Assembly (NCBI GenBank): GCA_042408875.1
Contig: JBHOQS010000022.1
Coordinates: 62,001 to 126,000 of the forward strand
Length of the DNA: 64,000 bases
Reading direction: 5' to 3'
DNA from: JBHOQS01 sp042408875
GTDB lineage: Bacteria > Chloroflexota > UBA11872 > JBHOQS01
Part shown: piece by piece, positions 28,380 through 36,990 of the stretch
Position numbering within the stretch: position 1 is the stretch's first letter
How the letters are laid out: each line of letters begins with the position of its first letter
Translations under genes and position numbers: made by a program
The notes under the pieces: generated by a model
The model's database searches: none
What the model was told of the DNA's origin: nothing
What the model saw: the letters and a program-made list of their open reading frames with translations, nothing else

Positions 28380-29579
28380 ATGACCAGCACCCAGCACCCT
28401 GAAGGAACGCCGCTCACTCCCGAGACCGTGCCAATGAGGCACAGTACAATTCCAATCGCCAGAAAGTCGCAGCCACGCTGGTGGCCGCTCCCTGCCGCGG
28501 CAGCGCTCCTCGCGCTCTTGCTCGTCTCGGCCGCGGGCCTGCTCACGTGGCAGGCCCGCGTGCAGGGGGCCGTGGCACCCAGCGAGACCCAAGAGGTACA
28601 GAGCATGCCGACATCGGCACCCGCTGCGGGCGCGCCCTGCACGGAGCTATCTGACGCTACGCCAACGCCCGGAGAGCCCTGCCTGCTGTTCCAGCCTTTC
28701 GCCTACCCTACCGGTGTCGCAGTCAACGAGCAGGGAACGATCTACGTAGCGGATACCTACCGGCATCGCGTGCTGGTCCTCTCCCCCGAAGGGCGGCTCT
28801 TGGCCGAATGGGGCCGGTTCGGACCTGGCCCGGGCGAGTTCCGCTGGCCGAGCGGTATCGCCATCGACACCGTGGGGAATATCTATGTGGCCGATACCTT
28901 CAACCACCGCATCCAGAAGCTGTCGCCTTCCGGCGACGCCCTCGTGATCTGGGGCGAGCACGGCAGCAACCCGGGCGACTTCGACTTTCCGCAGAGCGTT
29001 GCCGTCGATAGCGAAGACAATCTCTACGTCCTGGAGCGTGGCAACCACCGGATCCAGAAGCTGTCACCGCATGGGGCCACGTTAGCCGTCTGGGGGCGCC
29101 AGGGCACCGGTCCCGGCGAGTTCTGGTCACCGCGGGGCATCGCCCTGGACCAGCACGGCAACATCTATGTAGCGGACACCGGTAACAACCGCATCCAGAA
29201 GTTCTCTCCCCAGGGCAAGCTCCTGGTGCAATGGGGCGGGCCCCACCTTGATATCTTCGACCATCCAGCAGGTATCGCTCTGGACCGGCAGGGGAACCTG
29301 TACGTTGCCGATACCCAGCACCATCGCATTCTCAGGCTCTCCCCGCAGGGCAGGCCCCTGAGACAATGGGGTGGTGCGGTCGGACCAGGGCAGTTCTCCT
29401 TGCCGTGGGGCCTGGCGCTCGGTGCGCGGGGTGATCTCTACGTCACGGATTTCGCTACGCACCGGCTGTACCGGTTGCCAGCGCCAGGGAGCCAGCCTGT
29501 GGATCTCTCTGTTGTTCGCTCCGCAACGCTTAGCCCAGCCTCAGCCACGATCCAGCGCGCGTGCAGCTCCGACTGCTGA
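28380..29579 (+). CDS. NHL-repeat beta-propeller protein, membrane-anchored
   Basis: A 399-residue protein. A hydrophobic segment (about residues 36-56) acts as signal anchor. Then come about six NHL repeats with the recurring pattern P-x-GIA-D-x-x-GNIYVADT-x-NHRIQKLSP, each followed by a WG(R/E)-type strand, predicting a six-bladed propeller outside the cell. Such domains bind proteins or ligands, or form lyases, but no catalytic residues can be assigned. The frame is open from a TTG at 28335; the ATG at 28380 is preferred although both ribosome sites are weak. It follows the MFS gene closely. Confidence 0.82.
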   Translation: MTSTQHPEGTPLTPETVPMRHSTIPIARKSQPRWWPLPAAAALLALLLVSAAGLLTWQARVQGAVAPSETQEVQSMPTSAPAAGAPCTELSDATPTPGEPCLLFQPFAYPTGVAVNEQGTIYVADTYRHRVLVLSPEGRLLAEWGRFGPGPGEFRWPSGIAIDTVGNIYVADTFNHRIQKLSPSGDALVIWGEHGSNPGDFDFPQSVAVDSEDNLYVLERGNHRIQKLSPHGATLAVWGRQGTGPGEFWSPRGIALDQHGNIYVADTGNNRIQKFSPQGKLLVQWGGPHLDIFDHPAGIALDRQGNLYVADTQHHRILRLSPQGRPLRQWGGAVGPGQFSLPWGLALGARGDLYVTDFATHRLYRLPAPGSQPVDLSVVRSATLSPASATIQRACSSDC

Positions 29580-30026
29580 CGGGGAGCAGGGGATCGACGT
29601 CCGGGCGCGGTCAGGGAAGAAACACGCATTGCCTCCCGGCTCTGCAGAGCCGTAGTATACTACCTGCATGCGCGGCTGCCGTCGCGGCGCACATGCGCGC
29701 GGGCTGTGTTCTTGTATCGCCGGCGCGCTTGCCGTGACGGCTGGCAAGCCCCCTCCATATTAATTATTCAATTAAATAATTAAGTAGATTGAGAGAAGGT
29801 CCGGGCGAACATACGAACCTGCCTGCACGACGCGGTCTGTACCAGGCTAGACATCACCTGTCACATGAACTGTGAACGTGCGCTCGCGATATTCATTTAG
29901 GGAGTCTATAGAGAGTTTATTAAGAGCACAAGATTACAGAGTATTTATATACAGATAATAAAACTGCTGCGGCAAGACAGAGGCTCTGGAGCTATCGGGC
30001 ACTCAGTGCATACAGCGAGGATGACG
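29580..30026 (+). promoter_or_regulatory. Long AT-rich leader before the second solute-binding protein gene
   Basis: No gene. GC-rich up to about 29750, then an AT-rich block with the inverted repeat TTAATTATT-caatta-AATAATTAA (about 29759-29784). A mixed stretch follows, then a second AT-rich run (about 29890-29965: tatagagagtttattaagag, tttatatacagataataaaac). It probably holds promoter and operator sites for the solute-binding protein, but no -35/-10 pair can be assigned firmly. Confidence 0.45.
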
Positions 30027-31385
30027 ATGTCGCGATCTGCGCGCCCCTACTCGACGACGCTGGTGAGCCGCCGCTGGGTGTTCCAGGTGCTGGCTGGCGC
30101 ACCGACGCTGCTCGCGGCGTGCCGTCGCGCTGGTGTCCCTGCGGCGCAGCAGGACGAGTACGTTTCAGCTCCGCCGAAGGGTCCGGTGAGCCTGACGTAC
30201 TGGGACTGGGCCGAGGTCTGGCGTGAGCTTATCCAGTCGCTAGCCACCCGCCAGCAGGAGCGCCGGCCGGGGCTGACGATTGACTGGCAGATCGTGCCAG
30301 ATTACTGGAACAAGCTTCAGGCGGCTATTGCGGGTGGCACTGCGCCGGATAGCTGGCGCATGAACGGCCCGAACCTCCCGGCCTGGGTGAGCAAGGGATT
30401 GCTGGCTGATTTGACCCCCTTCTTCAGCCGGGATAAGGCTGCGATGGCGGACTTCCAGGCGACAGCACCCGTGTTCCAGGAGTACCTGCGCCGCCAAGGT
30501 AAGCAGTGGGCTGCGCCGTTCGGCAATGCCATCAGCGGCATCCTGGCCTACAATGTCAATATGCTGCAGGCGGAGGGGCTCCGGCCGCCCGCAGAGCTTG
30601 GCGAGCAGTGGCGTTGGCCTGTGCTGGCGGAATACGCAGTCAGGCTCACCCGCGCCGACAGCTCGCGACACGGCTACCATTCGGAGCGAAACGCCGAAAC
30701 CGGCTGGCTGCCGTATCTCTATGCCAATGGCGGCGCGCTGTTCAGCGCCGATGGCAAGAAGCCCGTGATCAACACGCCCGAAGCGCGCGAGACCTTCGAG
30801 TACCTGGTTGACTTTGTGCTCAAGCTGCGCGCTGCACCAACTGCTCAGGACCTCTCGGCGGAGAATGCCACCCAGCGCTTCCTCACCGGCAAACTGGCCA
30901 TCATCCCGCGCGGAAGCTGGGAGATCAAGGACCTGAACCGCATGGTCAGGGACTTTCCCTACGATATTGTGCCCATCCCGCGCGCGCCGCGCACCGGCAA
31001 GAACGGCAGCACCTCCCAGCTTGCCAGCGTGGTGATGAACCCGGCGACGCGGCAGCAGGGCGAAGTGTGGGAATGGCTGCGTTTCGTCCTCAGTAAAGAA
31101 GGACAGGATATCATTGCCCGCGCGGAGTTTTTCCCGGCGCGCCTCGACTCGGCCGAGTCGATCTATTATGATCCCCGGCTGGGCCCGGCGCACCGGCCCT
31201 TGCTTCGAGAGGTCCTGCGCGTCACCCAGCCGCTGCCGTACCTGGACGTGGGCAACTGGAGCCAGTGGGGCGAGATTGTAAACCCCCTGGTCATGCAGAT
31301 GTTCAATGGCCAGATCGGTGTGCGTGAGGCGCTCCAGAAGATGCAGGAGGACCTCGCCGCTGCGATCGAGCGCGGCCTGCAATGA
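30027..31385 (+). CDS. ABC transporter solute-binding lipoprotein (sugar type)
   Basis: A 452-residue extracellular solute-binding protein of family 1, similar in build to the one at 7599 but divergent in sequence. It has a signal peptide with SRRW (Tat-like) and lipobox LLAAC, then typical binding-protein blocks (AAIAGGTAPDSWRMNGPNLPAWVSKGLL, GKQWAAPFGNAISGILAYN, NGGALFSADGKKPVINTPEA). No permease or ATPase gene is adjacent. The start at ATG 30027 is 6 bases after GAGG; in-frame starts at 30021 and GTG 30006 are possible. The neighbouring enolase-family and Hyi-like genes suggest uptake of a sugar acid or glycoside. Confidence 0.88.
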   Translation: MSRSARPYSTTLVSRRWVFQVLAGAPTLLAACRRAGVPAAQQDEYVSAPPKGPVSLTYWDWAEVWRELIQSLATRQQERRPGLTIDWQIVPDYWNKLQAAIAGGTAPDSWRMNGPNLPAWVSKGLLADLTPFFSRDKAAMADFQATAPVFQEYLRRQGKQWAAPFGNAISGILAYNVNMLQAEGLRPPAELGEQWRWPVLAEYAVRLTRADSSRHGYHSERNAETGWLPYLYANGGALFSADGKKPVINTPEARETFEYLVDFVLKLRAAPTAQDLSAENATQRFLTGKLAIIPRGSWEIKDLNRMVRDFPYDIVPIPRAPRTGKNGSTSQLASVVMNPATRQQGEVWEWLRFVLSKEGQDIIARAEFFPARLDSAESIYYDPRLGPAHRPLLREVLRVTQPLPYLDVGNWSQWGEIVNPLVMQMFNGQIGVREALQKMQEDLAAAIERGLQ

Positions 31386-31534
31386 CCTATTCGGGGCACC
31401 CCGCGGCGCAGGGCGTCGCGTGTGCCTCTGACAGGGCATGGACGGCACCCGCGCTAGTCACGTAGTGCAGCGCTGGCGCTGATCAGCGCATGGTGCTTGT
31501 GATCGGCGCGTGGGTAAGCAGCTAGGGAGCGGGT

Positions 31535-32683
31535 ATGGCAGCTACCATTGAACATGTTGACGTCTTCCCGCTCAGACTGCCGTTTCGAGAGACATTCGCC
31601 ATCTCGCGCGGCGCAGTGGGTTCGCCGGAGACCGGCGCGCCGCACGTGTATGTGCGCGTGGTGTCGTCGGATGGGGTGGAAGGCTGGGGTGAGGCGCGGC
31701 CTAGCCACCGCTGGAGCTACGAGACGCTGGAGAGCGTGGTTACCACGCTGCGCCGTTACCTCGCTCCTGCTGTGCAGGGCCTGCTGGTCTACGACCTCGA
31801 CGCCCTGCACGCGCGCATGAACACCGAGATCGCTCCAGGCGTCACGCTCGGCCAGCCTATCGCCAAGTCAGCGCTCGATATGGCGCTGCACGATATGATT
31901 GGACGCACGCTTGGCCTTTCGCTGCCAGAGCTGTGGGGCATTCGGCAACGCGATACAGTCGAGCTGAGCTATATGGTGTCGGCCGCGACGCCTGAGGAGG
32001 TATTTGAGAAAGTACGCGCCGCGCGGGCCGCAGGCTACCGCGGGTTCAAGATCAAGATCGGGGTGCATCCGCCGCGCGACCCTGAGCTCTTGCGAGCGGC
32101 AAAAGAGGCGGCCGGCGATCTGTTTGTGTGGGCGGATGCCAACCAGGCGTACGCACCGGCCGAGGCGCTGCGACTCGCCCGCTACTGCGAGCGCCTAGGC
32201 ATCGATGTGCTGGAGCAACCGATCGCGGCGAATAACTTCAGCGCGCTCCGCCAGCTTGCTGCTGCAGTAGACATCCCTATCGCCCTAGATGAATCGGTGA
32301 TAACGCCGGCCGACCTCATAGAGTTGCTGCGGCGCGGGGAGCTCGACGCGGTGGTCATTAAGGTCTCAAAGAGCGGTGGCTTGCGCAACGCGCGGCGCAT
32401 GATTGAGCTTTGCCGCGATGCCGGCGTCGCCTTGCTGGGCAGCGGTCTCACCGAGTCACGACTGGGCTTCGCCGCCAGCGCGGCGCTCTATGCTGCATAC
32501 GGCCTAGCATGGCCGGCTGATCTCAACGGGCCACAGTTCCTGGGTGACGATCCGCTGCCTGGCACGCCGGACGAGATCGGGCCGCGCTACCAGCTCCCGC
32601 AGGGGCCAGGCATCGGCGTAACCCCTGATCCCGCAAAGCTCGCCTGCTTCCGGGAGGACGGTTCGGCCAGATTTCCCGGCTGA
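31535..32683 (+). CDS. Enolase-superfamily enzyme, MLE/dipeptide-epimerase type
   Basis: A 382-residue TIM-barrel enzyme with an N-terminal capping domain. Catalytic elements are visible: the KxK pair FKIKIG (Lys172, Lys174); metal ligands Asp201 (ADANQAY), Glu227 (LEQP) and Asp252 (LDES); and Lys276 in VVIKVSKSGG. The second lysine in place of the His-Asp dyad puts it in the muconate-lactonising subgroup (cycloisomerases, o-succinylbenzoate synthase, dipeptide epimerases), not the mandelate-racemase subgroup. The substrate is unknown. It lies between a solute-binding protein and a hydroxypyruvate-isomerase-like gene. Confidence 0.88.
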   Translation: MAATIEHVDVFPLRLPFRETFAISRGAVGSPETGAPHVYVRVVSSDGVEGWGEARPSHRWSYETLESVVTTLRRYLAPAVQGLLVYDLDALHARMNTEIAPGVTLGQPIAKSALDMALHDMIGRTLGLSLPELWGIRQRDTVELSYMVSAATPEEVFEKVRAARAAGYRGFKIKIGVHPPRDPELLRAAKEAAGDLFVWADANQAYAPAEALRLARYCERLGIDVLEQPIAANNFSALRQLAAAVDIPIALDESVITPADLIELLRRGELDAVVIKVSKSGGLRNARRMIELCRDAGVALLGSGLTESRLGFAASAALYAAYGLAWPADLNGPQFLGDDPLPGTPDEIGPRYQLPQGPGIGVTPDPAKLACFREDGSARFPG

Positions 32684-32843
32684 GCGCGGCCCGGCTGGCG
32701 CCACACATCCCGCGGCGCCCGGCCCCGGGTCCCAGCTGTCTGGTACAATGGCGCACGCATCGCCAGTGCATTTCCGCGCAGCCACGGCGGCTAGTCACGT
32801 GCCTCACCAGGTTGGGTAGATTGGGTAGATCAGAGGTAGATGT

Positions 32844-33647
32844 ATGCTCAAGCTCTCCGCCTGTATCGAGATGCTATTCCGCGAGGTCGAGTTCCCGCAG
32901 CGCATCGTCGAGACGAAACGCCTCGGGCTCCCTGCCTACGAGTTCTGGGGCTGGGCGAACAAGGACCTGGACGCCATCCAAGCCCAGCAGCGCGCCACTG
33001 GGCTGAAACTGGCCGCTATCGCTGCCGCGGCGCGCTCCAACACGCTCTTCTCCGACCGCAACCGGCAGAACCTGGTGGATCCAGCGAACCGCGCGGACTT
33101 CGTCCAGGGCATCGCCGAAAGCGTTGAGGTCGCCGTACGGCTGGGCTGCCCGACGATTATCGTCACCGTCGGTAACGAGCTGCCCGACCGCCCGCGAGAC
33201 GAGCAGCGCCAGAGCATTATCGACGGCCTGATGGCTGCTGCCCCACTGGCCGAGCGCGGCGGCGTCACGCTGGTCGTCGAGCCGCTCAATACGCTGGTGG
33301 ACCACAAGGGCTATTTTCTGTGGTCGTCGCGGGAGGGCTTCGAGATCGTCCGGGCAGTTGGCAGTCCCAACGTCAAGCTCCTCTACGACATCTACCACCA
33401 GCAGATCATGGAGGGGAACTTGATCGCCACGATTGAGGCGAACATCGACCTGATCGGGCACTTCCACATGGCCGATGTGCCCGGCCGCCACGAGCCGGGC
33501 ACAGGTGAGATCAATTACCCGAATGTGCTTCGCCGCATCGCTGCGACCGGCTACCAGGGCTACGTCGGGCTGGAGCTCCGGCCCACCAGGCCTACCCACG
33601 AGGCGCTGCGAGACTTTGTGCAAGCGGTGGCAGCGCTTGCGGTCTAG
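32844..33647 (+). CDS. Hydroxypyruvate isomerase-like TIM-barrel enzyme
   Basis: A 267-residue AP-endonuclease-2-type TIM barrel of the Hyi family, which isomerises hydroxypyruvate to tartronate semialdehyde. Metal ligands are recognisable in VVEPLN (Glu), YDIYHQQIMEGN (Asp/His), HFHMADVPGRHEPGTGEINY (His/Glu) and GLELRP (Glu). Substrates in this family vary (hydroxypyruvate, erythrulose phosphate, other ketoses), so only the family is certain. The start is ATG behind AGAGG. A TACAAT with TGG upstream at about 32741-32749 may be its promoter -10. Confidence 0.88.
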   Translation: MLKLSACIEMLFREVEFPQRIVETKRLGLPAYEFWGWANKDLDAIQAQQRATGLKLAAIAAAARSNTLFSDRNRQNLVDPANRADFVQGIAESVEVAVRLGCPTIIVTVGNELPDRPRDEQRQSIIDGLMAAAPLAERGGVTLVVEPLNTLVDHKGYFLWSSREGFEIVRAVGSPNVKLLYDIYHQQIMEGNLIATIEANIDLIGHFHMADVPGRHEPGTGEINYPNVLRRIAATGYQGYVGLELRPTRPTHEALRDFVQAVAALAV

Positions 33648-33701
33648 CCGCAGGAGGCGCTGATGGCCAGCGATGCCGTGCATGACCTCGCTAGAGGCCG
33701 C

Positions 33702-33725
33702 GCCACAGGTACGGCGACCTGTGGC
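33702..33725. terminator. Hairpin after the Hyi-like gene
   Basis: GCCACAGGT-acggcg-ACCTGTGGC, a perfect 9-bp stem. A second stem (ccggcctg...caggccgg, about 33831-33854) follows. Together they lie between two convergent genes. U-tracts are poor. Confidence 0.45.
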
Positions 33726-33878
33726 GTCGTGACGAGGGCGGCAGGCACAACGGTACAACCACGCTGCGCGGCTGGGGCAGACCGTATCTTCGGGAGCCTG
33801 GGGGAGGTCGCCGCGCTGGTCTGCAGGATACCGGCCTGCGCGCTGCCAGGCCGGTAGGCGCGGCCAGAAGCGCAGGGC

Positions 33879-34133
33879 CTAGCCGGCTGGCGGCTTCTCC
33901 TCCTGCTTCTGGCCCGGCTTGCTGTCGTCACCCTCGCCCTTGAGCTCCTGCTCGAAGCGTCGCTGCGTCTCCTGCCACACTCTGGTCTTGCGGGCGGTGA
34001 CGACCGCCTTCCCGGTCAGCCAACCCAGAGCGCGACCGAGCTTCTCCTCTGGCGCCCGCGCCGGCCGCGCCCTGGGCGTCTCGGGCCGTGTGTTCTCCTG
34101 GCTGCCATCTTGACCCGTGTTCTTGTCTGCCAT
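33879..34133 (-). CDS. Small charged hypothetical protein
   Basis: 84 residues, hydrophilic, with Pro/Arg/Glu/Lys-rich ends around a helical centre (EEKLGRALGWLTGKAVVTARKTR). No domain is recognised. It is judged real because CTGGAGG lies 8 bases before the ATG and the two neighbours leave just this space. No membrane segment or signal peptide. Confidence 0.55.
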   Translation of the reverse strand: MADKNTGQDGSQENTRPETPRARPARAPEEKLGRALGWLTGKAVVTARKTRVWQETQRRFEQELKGEGDDSKPGQKQEEKPPAG

Positions 34134-34204
34134 GCTGTGCCTCCAGCTCTATTGCCAGCGTCGCTGCGCCACCTGCGCCTGACGAAGCGCACGCCTCGGG
34201 CGCC

Positions 34205-35866
34205 CTACCAGGCCAGCTCATATCTGGTGACCGTGACGCCGCCAGCGAACCGGCGCTCCAACACCGGACGCGCCCGCGCGCGCAGCCATTGCCCCACCAG
34301 GTCGCGGCTGTCCCACATCCAGTCCTCCCAGCGTACCACCCAGAGATACGGGCTCCAGCGCATCGCGCTCGCTACTGCCCGCAGGCCCTCCTGCTCGGTC
34401 ATGCCCGGGTAGTTGGTGTACGGCAGCTCTACCCGCCGGTACGGAGCGCCATAGTACCAGGCGAACGGACGCTCGGCATACCCGGCCAGAAACCCGATCT
34501 GGTCATCCGGGCCAGCCAGGGCCCGCACCAGGGCAGCGGTGGCCCGAAAGTCTGCGTTCAGGGGCCGGTGCACCAGCGCGTAGACCCAGGCCCCTGCCAC
34601 GTACCCGGCCAGTAGCACGCCGGGTAGCATCCCCGCCGCCCGCTCGATCCACCGCGCACCTCCAGCATACCGCCCCGGCCGGGTTGCCAGCAACCACAGC
34701 AGCCCGGCCGCTATGAGCACGAACACTGGCACGACTATGGGCGTGAGGTAGCGGTCACGGAAGACTGGTACACGCCCTTGAAGCGCCATCGTGCCGGCGA
34801 ACGGGATGGCGAGCCACGCCACCAGAAGCATCCGGGCCACTGGCGCCGAGCGTAGCGCCCAGACGCCGGCCACGGCCAGCACGGCGAACGGAAGCCACGC
34901 TGTGGCCGGGGGACGCCAGGCAAGATGCAGCGTAAACTGCTCCGCGAGAGCCAACGCCGCATTCGCTGCATCCACCGGCCGGTAGCCGACATCAGCCCCG
35001 CGAAGTAGCACATCCTTCTGCCACAGGGCAAGCGGCGCGTAGGGGAGCGTCAGCGCTGCCGTCGCCAGCGCGAAGCCGGCCCGTCCCTGCAGCTGCCTGC
35101 GCCACAGTAGGAGCCCGGCGGCGCTGTTCGCCGCCAGGACGAAGGCACCGAACAGGTGCACATACAGGAGCAACGAGCCGGCGGCGACATAGCCGAGCCA
35201 GGCAGGCCAGTTGCTTCGCTGCCAGCCGCGCACGAAGCCATACTGCGCCAGCAGCGCCAGCAGCAGGTACAGCGCGTACATCTTGCCGTCCTGCGCATAC
35301 CAGACCACGTATGGCGAGAAGCAGATGAGCGCGGCTGTGGCGAAGGGCAGGCTGCGCGGCCATCCCTGTAGTGAGCTCTGAGCCGGTGCCCGTAGGTCTG
35401 CGGGAGCTCGCGAGGCGTCGAGCCTCAGCAGCGCACGGACCAGCGCGGCGCACACCGCAACAGCAAGGGTCGAGCAGGCGACGGACAGGAAGCGCAGCCC
35501 GTACTCGCTCGTGCCGGCAAGGGCCAGCCAGGGCCGGAGCAGGAGGAAGTAGAGCGGGCCATTCTCGCCAATCTGGACAAGCCGCCGGAGCTGGTCATGG
35601 AGGGGAGCGCGTGCCATGGCGATGGCATCGACCTCGTCCAGCCAGAAGCTCTGGTGGTGCAGCCCGGCGGCGCGTAGGGCAAAGGTAGCCAGGATGAGGA
35701 GTGCCAGGCTGAGGGAAGAAAGGAGCGACGCCGCGCGGAAGGGAGCGAGGGGCGCGGCGTCGCTGGGGAGGCTATCCAGGCCGGGGATCAGCGAGGACAG
35801 GTGACTACTGCGGCACGCGGTCCGGGAAGACCCGGAAGTAGTCGGTGCCGACATTGGCGCGCTCAA
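34205..35866 (-). CDS. GT-C type membrane glycosyltransferase
   Basis: A 553-residue integral membrane protein with about 10-12 hydrophobic helices. After the first helix comes HHQSFWLDEVDAIAMA, the acidic motif of GT-C (PMT/ArnT-like, family 39) transferases that use lipid-linked sugar donors, followed by GENGPLYFLLLRPWL. It probably glycosylates an exported lipid, polysaccharide or protein. The first 45 residues are polar and lie in the overlap with the upstream gene's last 62 bases. No other in-frame ATG exists before the first helix, so the start is only moderately secure. Confidence 0.78.
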   Translation of the reverse strand: MSAPMSAPTTSGSSRTACRSSHLSSLIPGLDSLPSDAAPLAPFRAASLLSSLSLALLILATFALRAAGLHHQSFWLDEVDAIAMARAPLHDQLRRLVQIGENGPLYFLLLRPWLALAGTSEYGLRFLSVACSTLAVAVCAALVRALLRLDASRAPADLRAPAQSSLQGWPRSLPFATAALICFSPYVVWYAQDGKMYALYLLLALLAQYGFVRGWQRSNWPAWLGYVAAGSLLLYVHLFGAFVLAANSAAGLLLWRRQLQGRAGFALATAALTLPYAPLALWQKDVLLRGADVGYRPVDAANAALALAEQFTLHLAWRPPATAWLPFAVLAVAGVWALRSAPVARMLLVAWLAIPFAGTMALQGRVPVFRDRYLTPIVVPVFVLIAAGLLWLLATRPGRYAGGARWIERAAGMLPGVLLAGYVAGAWVYALVHRPLNADFRATAALVRALAGPDDQIGFLAGYAERPFAWYYGAPYRRVELPYTNYPGMTEQEGLRAVASAMRWSPYLWVVRWEDWMWDSRDLVGQWLRARARPVLERRFAGGVTVTRYELAW

Positions 35867-36659
35867 CCTGCCAGTCCGGCGGATTCAGCGGGTCGTAGGT
35901 CAGGATCGTGCGCTGGAACGCCTGCACGACGATGCGTCGTCCAGTCACCGGCCCTTTGGTGACTACTGCCTCCATCGGCTCGGTGATGGGCAGGCCGATG
36001 TCGTGCAGCCATCCGCCGGGGAAGAGGTCTGCCCGCGTGATGTACTCCCAGAAGAGCGGGTGCACCACATGGCCAGGGGCGGCAGCCAGCGTGGCCGAGA
36101 ACGGGATGAACACGCCGTTCGCCACAGTCATCGGCTGGCCGGGCGTGAAGCCGGGCGGCACAGGCACGCGCCTGGCTTCCACGGCCTGGTCCGCAATAGT
36201 CGCGTAGGTCACCGTGGACTGGTCACCGCCGACCGGCTCGAGACTGCGCACAGCGATGAGCTCATCCACGAGCAGGCCATACTGAAACTGGAACGCCGGG
36301 TCAGGCGACTCGCCGCGATGGTCCTCCATGCGACCCTTCTCGAAGTACTGCACCAGGCGCCCGGTCAAGATATGCGGCCGCGAGATAGCCCGCCCAAGCA
36401 GGCGGAAGCCGTCGTGTGTGTCGTAGTATGCCCGGAAGACTGGATCGACGTCAAAGAACGAAGGGACGCGTGGCACCGGGGTGGGCTGAGGCGACACTGG
36501 GGTGGGCTGAGGCGACACCGGGGTCGGCTGCGCCTGCGGTGCCGGCGCACCAAATGTGGGCACAACACCCTGAAGCACCAGGACGGCCGCGGCCACGCTC
36601 AGCGCGAGACCACGCCAGCTCTGCACCCGCTGCCATAGTCGTGTCATGTATGGCCTCAA
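35805..36659 (-). CDS. Exported hypothetical protein with Pro-rich linker
   Basis: 284 residues. A signal peptide (hydrophobic 17-36, cleavage near FGAPAPQ) is followed by a tandem PQPTPVS repeat encoded by a 21-base DNA repeat at about 36478-36530. The mature domain starts at FFDVDPVFRAYYDTHDGFRLLGRAIS and includes VQYFEKGRMEDH, HDIGLPITEP and QAFQRTILTYDP. I associate this layout with a Chloroflexota-specific secreted family of unknown function; that association is from memory. It is co-directional with, and overlaps, the GT-C gene, so a shared transcript is likely. Confidence 0.7.
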   Translation of the reverse strand: MRPYMTRLWQRVQSWRGLALSVAAAVLVLQGVVPTFGAPAPQAQPTPVSPQPTPVSPQPTPVPRVPSFFDVDPVFRAYYDTHDGFRLLGRAISRPHILTGRLVQYFEKGRMEDHRGESPDPAFQFQYGLLVDELIAVRSLEPVGGDQSTVTYATIADQAVEARRVPVPPGFTPGQPMTVANGVFIPFSATLAAAPGHVVHPLFWEYITRADLFPGGWLHDIGLPITEPMEAVVTKGPVTGRRIVVQAFQRTILTYDPLNPPDWQVERANVGTDYFRVFPDRVPQ

Positions 36660-36990
36660 TGTATCCTGTTCCCTCCTGTTGAGTTCTGCACCGGCGCTCT
36701 GCCCCGCCGGGCGCTTTGGCTACCTCGCAGGAAACGTGCCCGCGGCCGTGGCCTCGCACCGCCCTGCCGCGCTCTGCTTTCCTAGACGAGTAGCCACCAG
36801 GACGGTTGCGCGGTTCACATAAACCTGGAATCTAGATGAGGATGTGGAGGCCAGGACAGGAGAGCACAGGGATTGAAGGCTAGAAATTGAGAGAGCCAGA
36901 AGAGGGCAGGCCAGCGCTCCTGGCCTGCCCTTACACGTGGGGCTGGCTGGGTCGTGTTCGGCGACGGGGGCTACCAACCGCGGCCTACCC
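36660..36990 (-). other. Intergenic region with helicase terminator and duplicated gene end
   Basis: No gene. AGGGCAGGCCA-gcgctcc-TGGCCTGCCCT (36903-36931) is a strong hairpin placed to terminate the minus-strand helicase transcript. The sequence ttacacgtggggctggctg at 36931-36949 nearly repeats the helicase stop region at 36991-37010, giving a direct repeat with a 60-base offset. Confidence 0.55.

Noticed and set aside
33663..33857. 64-codon frame with a good CAGGAGG site after the Hyi-like gene
   Set aside because: It is made of two hairpins and has no conserved-looking segment; kept as terminator structure instead, though a tiny gene cannot be fully excluded.
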